NCBI GenBank assembly: GCA_023438785.1
Contig: JAEXQJ010000268.1
Location: 1 to 33,281 of the forward strand
Length of the DNA stretch: 33,281 nt
From: Pseudomonadota bacterium
GTDB lineage: Bacteria > Myxococcota_A > Polyangia > Fen-1088
Reading direction: 5' to 3'
In this document: in pieces, positions 1 through 7,422 of the stretch
How positions within the stretch are numbered: the first letter of the stretch is position 1
How the letters are laid out: each line of letters starts with the position of its first letter
Notes under the pieces: generated by a model
Told to the model about the DNA's origin: nothing
What the model saw: the letters and a program-made list of their open reading frames with translations, nothing else
Databases searched by the model: none
Translations under genes and position numbers: made by a program

Positions 1-381
1 GATGAGAGGCACGCGCGCCGTCCCCGCCCCCGACCACACCTGCAGCGGCTGAATCAACATGCCGGTGGGCAGGCGGTCGGCCGCCGCCGGATTGATGGTG
101 GCCAGCAGGGGGCGCAGGTCAGTGATATTCACCGACGCCTCATCGCTGTTGCGCGTGTAGCCGCCCGAGGCCACCAGGGTGGGCAAAAGGGGCACGTCGG
201 CTTGTTTGGCCAAGGCTTCGGCCTCAGCCACCCGGCTGCGCACCTGGGCCAGGGTGGGGCTCTGCTCATCGAGCCGTTGCAGCGCCTCGGCCAGGGTGAG
301 CGAGGGGAGCTCGGGCTCGCCGGCCTGGGCTCGCGGCGTCAGGGTCAGCCACAGGCCGACCATCAGTGCGGTCGTCTTCAT
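1..381 (-). CDS. TolC-family outer-membrane efflux protein, N-terminal part (runs off the left edge)
   Basis: Only the first 127 codons are in the window; the frame is open from the ATG at 381 down to base 1. Residues 1-20 form a typical signal peptide (Met-Lys-Thr start, hydrophobic core, Arg-Ala-Gln-Ala before a likely cleavage site). Next comes a stretch typical of mature TolC-like channels: SLTLAEALQRLDEQSPTLAQ, then a helix of the form VRSRVAEAEA. In this family the protein is an outer-membrane/periplasmic channel tunnel. Divergent transcription from the HlyD adaptor and ABC genes supports its being the exit duct of that exporter. A nearer upstream ATG at 392 is in another frame and stops at once, so 381 is the chosen start, although no good Shine-Dalgarno sequence precedes it. 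The family call is good; the substrate is unknown. Confidence 0.82.
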   Translation of the reverse strand, partial: MKTTALMVGLWLTLTPRAQAGEPELPSLTLAEALQRLDEQSPTLAQVRSRVAEAEALAKQADVPLLPTLVASGGYTRNSDEASVNITDLRPLLATINPAAADRLPTGMLIQPLQVWSGAGTARVPLI

Positions 382-588
382 GGGCGGCCCATACAGCAAC
401 TTCAGTGCCGGCCGCCCGCGGCCGTGGATGGCCCGCAAGCGAGATGATCGAGAAGGACTCAGCCCCCGCGGGTGTCGGAAGTCCGAACAGGGTGTCGGAA
501 GATCTTGCACGGGCGTTTGCGATCCCTGCGCCGGCTGCGGCCGTTGCGGCGGGAAACCGCGGGCATGCGCCTTGCTGTCTGAGCGGGC
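382..588. promoter_or_regulatory. Divergent intergenic region between the TolC-like gene and the efflux operon
   Basis: This 207-bp gap separates two divergent gene starts (381 minus, 589 plus), so it must hold promoters for both directions. I see no convincing -35/-10 pair on either strand in this GC-rich DNA. The one clear structure is a pair of identical 12-bp direct repeats (470-481 and 490-501). They start 20 bp apart, about two helical turns, as expected of tandem sites for a dimeric regulator. No regulator gene is visible in the window next to this gap, so any regulator would have to lie elsewhere. Confidence 0.45.
470..501. repeat. 12-bp direct repeat with 20-bp period (possible operator)
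   Basis: The sequence gggtgtcggaag occurs at 470-481 and again, identical, at 490-501, with 8 bp between. Both copies lie in the divergent gap of the efflux genes, 88 to 119 bp before the adaptor start. That the repeat exists is seen directly; a role as operator is inference. Confidence 0.5.
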
Positions 589-1632
589 ATGCGTCGCCTC
601 GCCGTCGTCTTGGTCGTCCTTGTCCTCGTGCTCAGCGCCACGCTCGTGGTGCGCCTCAAACTGCAGGATCGCGCCCTGCACGGGCCGTCGGGCGGCGCGG
701 GTGAGATCGAGGGGACGGAGATCGATCTGGCCTCGCGCATTGGGGCGCGCATCGAGAGGCTGCACGTGCGCGAGGGCGCGGCCGTGAAGAAAGGTGACCT
801 TATCGTCAGTCTGGATTGCGCCGACACGCGCGCCGCCTTGTCCGAGGTCGAAGAACGCCTGGTCGCGGCGCAGGCCCAGGCCCGTGCCTCCCAGGAGACC
901 ATCGGTGCAGCCCGCAGCAGTCAAGAGGTGGCCGAGGCCGCGCGCCTGGCCGCCGAGGCCCAGGCTGCCTCGCTGGCCGCGCAACGCGATGCGACGCTGC
1001 GCCAGGCCAATCGTCTGGCCAAGCTGGAGGAAGACGTCGCCCTGGCCAATCGCGATCAGACCAGCGCCAGTGCGGAGGGATTGCGCCATCAGGTCGAGGC
1101 GATGCGCGCCCAGGCTAACGCCAGTCTGGGGCAGGCGCGCGCCGCCGGGGCCAACCGGAAGGCCTCTGCCGCCCAGGCCGAGGCCGCCTTTGCCTCGGCC
1201 CGCGCCATGGCGGCCGGCCTGGCGCGGGCGCGCCTTCTGGTCGACGAGTGCCAGGTACGCGCCCCCCGCGACGGCACCATCACCGAGTTGCCGCACGAGG
1301 CGGGCGAGGTGGTGGCGCCGGGCAGTGTGCTGGCGCGCCTCCTCGATCTCTCGGAAGTGCGCGCGACCTTCTATGTTCCCAACGCGGAGTTGGCCGCCGT
1401 GCGCCCGGGGGCCGGCGCGGTGGTGGTGGCCGACGCGTACCCGGGCCTAGAGTTCCGCGCGCGCGTGTCCACCGTGGCGCTTAAGGCCGAATTCACCCCG
1501 CGCAACATCCAGACGCGCTCGGATCGCGATCGGCTCGTGTACCCGGTGGAGGTGGTGCTGGAAAACCCCGATGGCAAACTGCGTGCGGGCATGCCCGTGC
1601 AGGTCACGCTGCCCGGTACGGAGCGGCGGTAA
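589..1632 (+). CDS. HlyD-family periplasmic adaptor (membrane fusion) protein, YbhG-like
   Basis: 347 aa. Residues 4-21 form one hydrophobic N-terminal segment (signal anchor), which places the rest in the periplasm. It is followed by the first half of a biotinyl-lipoyl-like domain (about 38-82, ending LIVSLDCADTRA), a long Ala/Gln/Glu-rich coiled-coil hairpin (about 83-220), the second lipoyl half (around VRAPRDGTITELPHEAGEVV), and a beta-barrel domain ending before residue 347. In this family the adaptor bridges the inner-membrane transporter and a TolC-type channel. It is the first gene of a five-gene operon, and its stop overlaps the next start (TAATG, 1630-1634). Start ATG 589 is chosen because it opens directly into the membrane anchor; its Shine-Dalgarno sequence is weak. 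Confidence 0.9.
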   Translation: MRRLAVVLVVLVLVLSATLVVRLKLQDRALHGPSGGAGEIEGTEIDLASRIGARIERLHVREGAAVKKGDLIVSLDCADTRAALSEVEERLVAAQAQARASQETIGAARSSQEVAEAARLAAEAQAASLAAQRDATLRQANRLAKLEEDVALANRDQTSASAEGLRHQVEAMRAQANASLGQARAAGANRKASAAQAEAAFASARAMAAGLARARLLVDECQVRAPRDGTITELPHEAGEVVAPGSVLARLLDLSEVRATFYVPNAELAAVRPGAGAVVVADAYPGLEFRARVSTVALKAEFTPRNIQTRSDRDRLVYPVEVVLENPDGKLRAGMPVQVTLPGTERR

Positions 1633-2546
1633 TGGCCGAGCCCGCCGTCCTCGAGGTTCAGGATTTGGGGCGTCGTTTCGGCGACGTGTGCGCCCTGGAT
1701 GGACTGTCCTTCCGCGTGGCGCGCGGCGAGCTCTTCGGTTTGGTGGGACCGGACGGCGCGGGCAAGACCACCGCCATTCGCGCCCTGGCCGGACTCATCG
1801 ACGTGGACCGCGGGCAGGCGCGCGTCCTCGGCCAGGATCCGGCGGCGGGCCAGGTGCGCGAGGCCCTGGGGCTCATGCCCCAGCAGGCCAGCCTCTATCC
1901 CGATCTCTCGGTGGCCGAGAACCTACGCTTCTTCGCGCGCCTGTACGCCTTGCCGCGCTCCGCGTACCGCGAGCGACTGGAGCGGCTCATGGCCATCACG
2001 CGGCTGGAGCGCTTCCTCGATCGCCGGGCCGATGCGCTCTCGGGTGGCATGTACAAGAAACTGGCCCTGGCCTGCGCGCTCCTGCATCGGCCCGAGGTGC
2101 TGATCCTCGACGAGCCGACCAATGGCGTAGATCCGGTGAGCCGCCGGGAGCTGTGGGCCTTGTTGCACGAGCTCGTGCACGAGGGGATGACCGTTCTGCT
2201 GTCGACACCGTACATGGACGAGGCCGAGCGCTGTCATCGCGTGGGCCTCATTCACCGCGGGCGCCTGCTGCTCTCGGGTGAGCCAGGCGCGCTTCTGGCC
2301 GCCTTCCCCGACGAGGTCTTCGAGGTGCGCGGCGGCGAGCGGGACGCGGTGGACGCGACACTGGCCGGGCAGGCCGCGGTGCTGGCCGCCTCGCCCGCGG
2401 GAACCACCCTGCGCATCGTCGTGACCCGCGGCTCGGCGCCCGTGCTCACCGCCGCGCTCGCCCCCCACGGCGCCAGCCTGTTGCCCGTGCCAGCCTACTT
2501 CGAGGATTTGTTTCTTTCGCGCATGCGCCGTGAGGCCAAGGCATGA
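1632..2546 (+). CDS. ABC transporter ATP-binding protein, like the first half of YbhF
   Basis: 304 aa. Walker A GPDGAGKTT (39-47), Q-loop Gln84, signature LSGGM (136-140) and Walker B VLILDE (156-161) are all present. At the position of the switch (H-loop) histidine the sequence is STPYMDEAE, so Pro193 replaces His. The family energises export by ATP hydrolysis at the inner membrane. The following gene encodes a second ATPase, and in E. coli YbhF the two halves are one protein, so these two most likely form a heterodimer. The start overlaps the adaptor's stop by one base; the end overlaps the next gene by four bases (ATGA). The C-terminal 85 residues are a small accessory domain often seen after this ATPase type. 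Confidence 0.92.
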   Translation: MAEPAVLEVQDLGRRFGDVCALDGLSFRVARGELFGLVGPDGAGKTTAIRALAGLIDVDRGQARVLGQDPAAGQVREALGLMPQQASLYPDLSVAENLRFFARLYALPRSAYRERLERLMAITRLERFLDRRADALSGGMYKKLALACALLHRPEVLILDEPTNGVDPVSRRELWALLHELVHEGMTVLLSTPYMDEAERCHRVGLIHRGRLLLSGEPGALLAAFPDEVFEVRGGERDAVDATLAGQAAVLAASPAGTTLRIVVTRGSAPVLTAALAPHGASLLPVPAYFEDLFLSRMRREAKA

Positions 2547-3487
2547 GCGCGCCGGACGTCGCCATCCTGGCAGAGCACCTGTCGCGCCGCTTCGGCAAGT
2601 TCCAGGCCGTCGACGACGTGTCCTTCGACGTGGCGCCCGGCGAGATCTTCGGTTACCTGGGCGCCAACGGGGCGGGCAAGTCCACCACCATTCGTATGTT
2701 GTGCGCTCTACTCGAACCGACGGGGGGATACGCCCGCGTGGGCGGCCACGACGTGAAACGCGAGCCCGAGGCGGTCAAGGCCGCCATCGGCTACATGTCC
2801 CAGAAGTTCTCGCTGTATCTGGATCTGCCGGTTCGCCACAACCTGGACTTCTTCGGCGGGGCCTACGGGCTGGCCGGCGCGGAGCTGGCGGCCCGGGTCG
2901 ATGAGCTGGTGCAGCTTTGCGATTTGGCCGAGGTGCGCGACGCGATCACGGGCGGGCTGCCGGGTGGGGTTCGCCAGCGGCTCGCCCTGGCCTGCGCCAT
3001 CCTGCACCGGCCGTCCGTGCTGTTTCTCGACGAGCCCACGGCGGGCGTGGACCCCGTGGCACGACGGCTCTTCTGGCGCCTCATCCGCGAATTGGCCCGC
3101 GCGGGCACCACCGTGTTCGTAACCACCCACTATCTGGACGAGGCCGAGTACTGCGCGCGCATCGGGCTCATGGTGGACGGGCACCTGGTGGCCCTGGACA
3201 CGCCGGCCAACCTCAAGCGCACCTGGGTGCCCGACCGGGTCTTGCACGCCTCGGGGCGCAATCTGAGCGTCGCCGCCACCCACCTGCGCGGCCGGCCTGG
3301 CATCACCGCCGTCGAGCCCTTCGGGGCTGGGCTGCACCTGCGCGTGTCCGCCGCTTGGGATGGGCCCGCGCTGGCCCGCGCCCTGTGCGAGGCCGGGGCC
3401 AGCGACGTGGACGTGCAAGTGGGCGAGGCGTCGTTGGAAGACGTCTTCCTGGCCGTGGTCAGCCGACCGCGGGGGGCGCGGCCATGA
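2543..3487 (+). CDS. ABC transporter ATP-binding protein, like the second half of YbhF
   Basis: 314 aa. Walker A GANGAGKST (40-48), Walker B VLFLDE (159-164) and switch His196 (VTTHYLDEAE) are intact. The signature is LPGGV (139-143) rather than the usual LSGG. The lesion pattern is complementary to that of the preceding ATPase, which keeps LSGG but has lost its switch His. A heterodimer of the two would have one complete and one degenerate ATP site. The gene overlaps both neighbours by four bases, implying translational coupling and equal production of the two subunits with the permeases. Confidence 0.92.
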   Translation: MSAPDVAILAEHLSRRFGKFQAVDDVSFDVAPGEIFGYLGANGAGKSTTIRMLCALLEPTGGYARVGGHDVKREPEAVKAAIGYMSQKFSLYLDLPVRHNLDFFGGAYGLAGAELAARVDELVQLCDLAEVRDAITGGLPGGVRQRLALACAILHRPSVLFLDEPTAGVDPVARRLFWRLIRELARAGTTVFVTTHYLDEAEYCARIGLMVDGHLVALDTPANLKRTWVPDRVLHASGRNLSVAATHLRGRPGITAVEPFGAGLHLRVSAAWDGPALARALCEAGASDVDVQVGEASLEDVFLAVVSRPRGARP

Positions 3488-4605
3488 GCGCCCGTCGTTT
3501 CCTGGTGCGCGTGGGGGCCATGGCCGCCAAAGAGGTCATGCACATCCGGCGCGACCCCCGCACGCTGATCCTGGCCCTGGCCATGCCCGTCATCATGCTG
3601 CTCATCTTCGGCTTCGGCGTGTCCTTCGATCTGGAGCGCATTCCGCTCGCGGTGCTGGATGGCGACCACAGCGCGGCCTCGCGTGAGCTGATCCGGGCGC
3701 TCACCGTGGCGCGGGAATTCCAGGCCGTGCCCGACGCGGGCGGCGTCGACGGTGCCGAGCGCCTCATGCGCCGCGGGCAGGCCCTGGCCGCCCTGATCAT
3801 CCCCGCCGACTATGGCCGCACCCTGGCCGCGGGGCGGGAGGCGTCGGTGCAGGTCATCGTGGACGGCGCGGATGGAGTGGTGGCCAATTCGGTGCTGTCC
3901 AAGATCGACGGCCTGGTGCGCGCCGAGACTTTGCGCCGTACGGGTACGCGAGGCGCGCCCCTGCTGCAGGTCAAGGTGTTCACGCTCTTCAACCCCGCTG
4001 GCGACTCGGCGTGGTTCATGGTGCCCGGGCTGGCCGCCTATCTGCTGGCCCTGGCCGCCGTGCTGCTCACCGCTCTCACCATCTCGGGCGAGTGGGAGCG
4101 CGGCTCGATGGAACAACTCTTTGCCTCGCCGGTGGGGCGCCTGGAGATCGTGCTCGGCAAGCTCCTGCCCTACTTGGGGCTGGGGATCCTGCAGTTGCTC
4201 TTGGTGGTCGCCGTGGGCGCCGTGGTCTTCGACGTGCCCCTGCGCGGCAGCGCGCCCCTGCTCTTCGTGGCGGGCTTCGTCTTCCTGGCCGGCATGTTGG
4301 GGCAGGGATTGCTCATCTCGGTGGTGGCGCGCAATCAGCTCGTCGCCACGCAGGCGGGCGCGCTGTCGTCGCTGCTGCCGTCGCTGCTGCTGTCGGGGAT
4401 GTTGGTGCCCATCGAAAACATGCCGCGCGTGCTGCAGGCCCTGTCGGCCGTCGTGCCCGCGCGGTACTTCGTCCATGCCTTGCGCGGCATCATGCTCAAG
4501 GGCAGCGGCCTGGGCGTGGTGTGGATCGATCTGGCCGCGCTGACCGTCTTCGCGGTGGTCGTGATCGCCCTGGCCACCCTGCGTTTCCGCCGGAGGTTGG
4601 CATGA
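3484..4605 (+). CDS. ABC-2 type permease, YbhS-like
   Basis: 373 aa. It begins MSARRFLVRVGAMAAKEVMH, followed by an IRRDPRT motif and a first membrane helix near residues 30-50. A soluble extracytoplasmic domain of about 120 residues follows, opening with the AVLDGDHSAASREL stretch typical of this family. About five membrane helices occupy the C-terminal half, then a short basic tail (FRRRLA). This is the standard ABC-2 membrane-subunit topology. The reading frame is open further upstream, but the ATG at 3484 sits in an ATGA overlap with the ATPase stop and is clearly the start. It probably pairs with the next gene to form a heterodimeric pore. Confidence 0.92.
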   Translation: MSARRFLVRVGAMAAKEVMHIRRDPRTLILALAMPVIMLLIFGFGVSFDLERIPLAVLDGDHSAASRELIRALTVAREFQAVPDAGGVDGAERLMRRGQALAALIIPADYGRTLAAGREASVQVIVDGADGVVANSVLSKIDGLVRAETLRRTGTRGAPLLQVKVFTLFNPAGDSAWFMVPGLAAYLLALAAVLLTALTISGEWERGSMEQLFASPVGRLEIVLGKLLPYLGLGILQLLLVVAVGAVVFDVPLRGSAPLLFVAGFVFLAGMLGQGLLISVVARNQLVATQAGALSSLLPSLLLSGMLVPIENMPRVLQALSAVVPARYFVHALRGIMLKGSGLGVVWIDLAALTVFAVVVIALATLRFRRRLA

Positions 4606-5741
4606 AGCGCCCGCGCTGGACCGTGCAGCTACGCGCCGTGGTTCGCAAAGAGGTGCGCCAGACGGTGCGCGACCGCCGCATCATGTTCATGCTCATCGTG
4701 GCGCCGCTGCTGCAGACCGTGGTCTTCGGCTTCGCCCTCGATTTTCAGTTCGATCGCGTGCCCACCTTGGTGGTGGATGGGGATCGAAGTGCGTCGAGTC
4801 GCCTGCACACCCGCCGGCTGCTGGCCGACGCAACCCTGCGCCGCACGGGCCAGCCGACCAGCGTGGACGAGGCGGCGCAGCGCCTGCAGCAGGGCGAGGC
4901 GGCGGCGGCGCTGGTGCTGCCCACGGGCCTGGCCGACGATCTGGCCGCGGGTCGTGCGGCCGAGGTGCAGGTCATCCTCGACGGTACGGACCCCAATCGC
5001 GCCGTGGTGGTGGCTGGGGCGGCCACGCGCTACTTCGGCGAGACCGCCGAGGCCATGGCCTACGCGCGCGCCCGAGCGGCGGGCCTGCCTTCGCCGCCCG
5101 TCATTCGGGCCACGCCGCGCCTCTGGTTCAACCCCAGCCTGGCCACCGCCCCCAACATGATCCCGGGCGTGATGGCCATCCTGCTGGTCATCACCACGAC
5201 CATCGTCACCGCCATGGGCCTGTCACGTGAGCGCGAGATGGGCACCTTGGAGCAGGTCCTGGTCACGCCGGTGCGCCCGCTCTTTCTGCTCGTCGGCAAG
5301 ATGATTCCCTTCTTGATCATCGGCTTCCTGGACGTCTTGCTCGTGCTCGCCACCGGGGTGTGGATCTTCGCTGTCCCTCTGCGCGGGAGTCTGGCCGTGG
5401 TAGGCGTGGGCACGCTGCTGTACCTGCTGTCGACCTTGGGCCTGGGCCTTTACTTCTCCACGGTCAGCCGCACCCAACAGCAGGCCTTTCTCGCCGGCTT
5501 TCTCTTCGCCATCCCCGCTATCCTGCTCTCCGGCGTGATGACCCCCATTCGCGCCATGCCCGAATGGCTGCAGCTCGTGACCTTTCTCAATCCCGTGCGC
5601 TACATCGTGGAGATCCTGCGCGCCAATCTGCTCAAGGGCGCGGGCTTCGTCGATCTGTGGGACCGGCTCCTGGCCCTGCTGATCTTCGGCGTGGCCATCC
5701 TGACCACCGCCAGCCTGCGCTTCCGCAAGCGCATGGCCTGA
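4602..5741 (+). CDS. ABC-2 type permease, YbhR-like (last gene of the efflux operon)
   Basis: 379 aa, homologous in layout to the preceding permease: cytoplasmic KEVRQTVRDRRIMFML start, helix 1, a large extracytoplasmic domain (with VVDGDRSASSR), then about five helices. These include the LSREREMGTLEQ loop and the GVMTPIRAMPEWLQ segment characteristic of ABC-2 permeases, and the protein ends SLRFRKRMA. The ATG at 4602 overlaps the previous stop (ATGA). The operon ends here; the next gene converges and its stop is only 28 bp away. The substrate cannot be read from the sequence. The E. coli YbhFSR relatives have been linked to drug and cation efflux (recalled knowledge). Confidence 0.92.
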   Translation: MKRPRWTVQLRAVVRKEVRQTVRDRRIMFMLIVAPLLQTVVFGFALDFQFDRVPTLVVDGDRSASSRLHTRRLLADATLRRTGQPTSVDEAAQRLQQGEAAAALVLPTGLADDLAAGRAAEVQVILDGTDPNRAVVVAGAATRYFGETAEAMAYARARAAGLPSPPVIRATPRLWFNPSLATAPNMIPGVMAILLVITTTIVTAMGLSREREMGTLEQVLVTPVRPLFLLVGKMIPFLIIGFLDVLLVLATGVWIFAVPLRGSLAVVGVGTLLYLLSTLGLGLYFSTVSRTQQQAFLAGFLFAIPAILLSGVMTPIRAMPEWLQLVTFLNPVRYIVEILRANLLKGAGFVDLWDRLLALLIFGVAILTTASLRFRKRMA

Positions 5742-5769
5742 GCCCGACCCGTCAGCCCTTGGGGGGTGA

Positions 5770-7422
5770 TCAGGGCTCGCGGGCGCGGACCGGCGCCTGC
5801 ACCGGCGCCTCCGCCAGCAGCCTCTCGATGTCATCCAGACTGGCAGGCTTCGCCACGTGCCGATCGAAGCCCGCCTCCTTCGCCTTGCAGACATCTTCGC
5901 TGCCCGCATAGCCGCTCAGCGCGACCAGGAATGCCGACCGGACCGCTGCATCCGCGTCGGCGCGCAGCCGTCTGGCCACGCCGAATCCATCCAGCCCCGG
6001 CAGTCCGATGTCACAGAAGACGACGTCCGGCCTGCATCTCTGTGCGGCCTGCACCCCTTCGGGTCCCGTGTAGGCGACTGTCACCTCGTGGGCTCCGAAC
6101 TCCAGGCCTTCGCGCAGACTGTCCGCTGCGTCCACGTTGTCCTCAATCACCAGAATTCTCAGCCCGCCTGTCGGGCTCACGTCCGGCCCGACGGCAACCG
6201 CCGGTTCCGGCGGGGACGCGAGTGGCAGCACGATCTTGAACTCAGCCCCCTTACCTTCACCGTCGCTGTGTGCCGTCACCGTTCCCAAGTGCATCTCCAC
6301 GAGCCCCTTGACGAGGGCCAGTCCGAGCCCCAACCCTCCTTGGCTGCGCTCGATCCCCTGCGTGGCCTGCGCAAAAGGCTTGAAGAGATGCGCCAGCGTC
6401 TCGGGCGACATTCCGACGCCGTTGTCTCTCACACGGAGCACGACTTCCTGGCGCGAGGTCGATTCGAGGGCAACGACCGTCTGCCCGCCGCGCGGGGTGA
6501 ACTTCGCCGCGTTGTCGAGCAGGTTGCCGACTACCTGCGCCAGCCGCGTGACATCGCCACTCACCCACAGCGGCTGCGCTGCCGCTTGAACCTGAAGGTC
6601 GATGCCCTGGGCCGAGAACCACGCGCGTTGGTCATCCACCACCCTGCGCACGAGGGCCGTGAGGTCCACCCGTTCGCGCTGCAGGCTGATCCGACCCCGA
6701 GTCACGCGCGTGACGTCGAGCAGGTCATCGACCAGGCGTGCGATGTGCTGCACCTGACGATCGATGATCTCCTGGGCTCGCTTGGCTTGCTCGCCACCGG
6801 GAACGGCATGGTTCAGCACGTAGATGCTATTGCGAATGGGACCGAGCGGATTGCGCAGCTCGTGTGAGAGCATCGCCATGAACTCGTTCTTGCGGCGGTC
6901 AGCCTCGATCAGCTCCCGGTTCAAGACCCGCAGCGCCTCCTCGGCATGCCTGCGCACGGTCACGTCGTCGACGGCCGCGACCACCCGCTCGGCGCCGCCG
7001 CCCTCCGACTCCACCCGGTTCATGCGAATCTCGGTCCAGAAGAGCCGCCCCGTGGCGTCCCGGGAGCGCCACAGATGCACCTGAGGGACCCCGGCCGCGG
7101 CAGCCCGCAGGCGAATGACGGCCGCCGTGCGGTCGTACTCTCCACCCGCGCTCAGCCGATCCGCGAACGCGAAGCCCATCAACTCCTCTCTGCTTGCCTT
7201 GAAAAGCCGAACAGCCGCTTCGTTGACGTCGACGACCATTCCTGTGACGCCGTCATGAACGAAGAGCGCTTCGGTCACCGTGTTGAAGACAGCGCGGTAT
7301 TTCTGCTCCGACGCTTCCAGCTCGGCTATTCGCTTCTGCAGCTCCGGGTAGTAGCTCTTGGCGAGTGATTGCTCGCCAAGTCCCAATAGCTTCAGCCGGA
7401 TGTCCTGCGATTGGTCCTTCAT
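5770..7422 (-). CDS. PAS-domain hybrid histidine kinase with C-terminal receiver (ErcS/NahK-like)
   Basis: 550 aa from the ATG at 7422, which overlaps the stop of the upstream dehydrogenase (ATGA) and has GAGGTG eight bases before it. The frame is open further upstream, but that part lies inside the dehydrogenase gene. Order: an N-terminal KSYYPELQ segment (22-29) with a short coiled coil, a PAS domain (about 38-160), HisKA with phospho-acceptor His187 (MLSHELRNPLG), HATPase with N box (Asn300, Asn304), G1 DNGVG and G2 GGLGLGLAL, then a receiver domain (about 421-540) with Asp471, Ser503 and Lys525. There are no membrane segments, so it is a soluble cytoplasmic sensor. All catalytic residues appear intact. 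The N-terminal segment and the dehydrogenase partner resemble the ErcS/NahK group; the input signal is unknown. Confidence 0.9.
   Translation of the reverse strand: MKDQSQDIRLKLLGLGEQSLAKSYYPELQKRIAELEASEQKYRAVFNTVTEALFVHDGVTGMVVDVNEAAVRLFKASREELMGFAFADRLSAGGEYDRTAAVIRLRAAAAGVPQVHLWRSRDATGRLFWTEIRMNRVESEGGGAERVVAAVDDVTVRRHAEEALRVLNRELIEADRRKNEFMAMLSHELRNPLGPIRNSIYVLNHAVPGGEQAKRAQEIIDRQVQHIARLVDDLLDVTRVTRGRISLQRERVDLTALVRRVVDDQRAWFSAQGIDLQVQAAAQPLWVSGDVTRLAQVVGNLLDNAAKFTPRGGQTVVALESTSRQEVVLRVRDNGVGMSPETLAHLFKPFAQATQGIERSQGGLGLGLALVKGLVEMHLGTVTAHSDGEGKGAEFKIVLPLASPPEPAVAVGPDVSPTGGLRILVIEDNVDAADSLREGLEFGAHEVTVAYTGPEGVQAAQRCRPDVVFCDIGLPGLDGFGVARRLRADADAAVRSAFLVALSGYAGSEDVCKAKEAGFDRHVAKPASLDDIERLLAEAPVQAPVRAREP

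Noticed and set aside
3130..4476. A 448-codon minus-strand open frame opposite the first permease
   Set aside because: Antisense to an ABC-2 permease with clear family features; composition (His, Gln, Arg-rich) is typical of a shadow frame.
5754..5777. Inverted repeat agccct/agggct between the converging permease and kinase genes
   Set aside because: Only 6 bp with a 12-base loop, no T-run, and it overlaps the kinase stop; too weak to call a bidirectional terminator.
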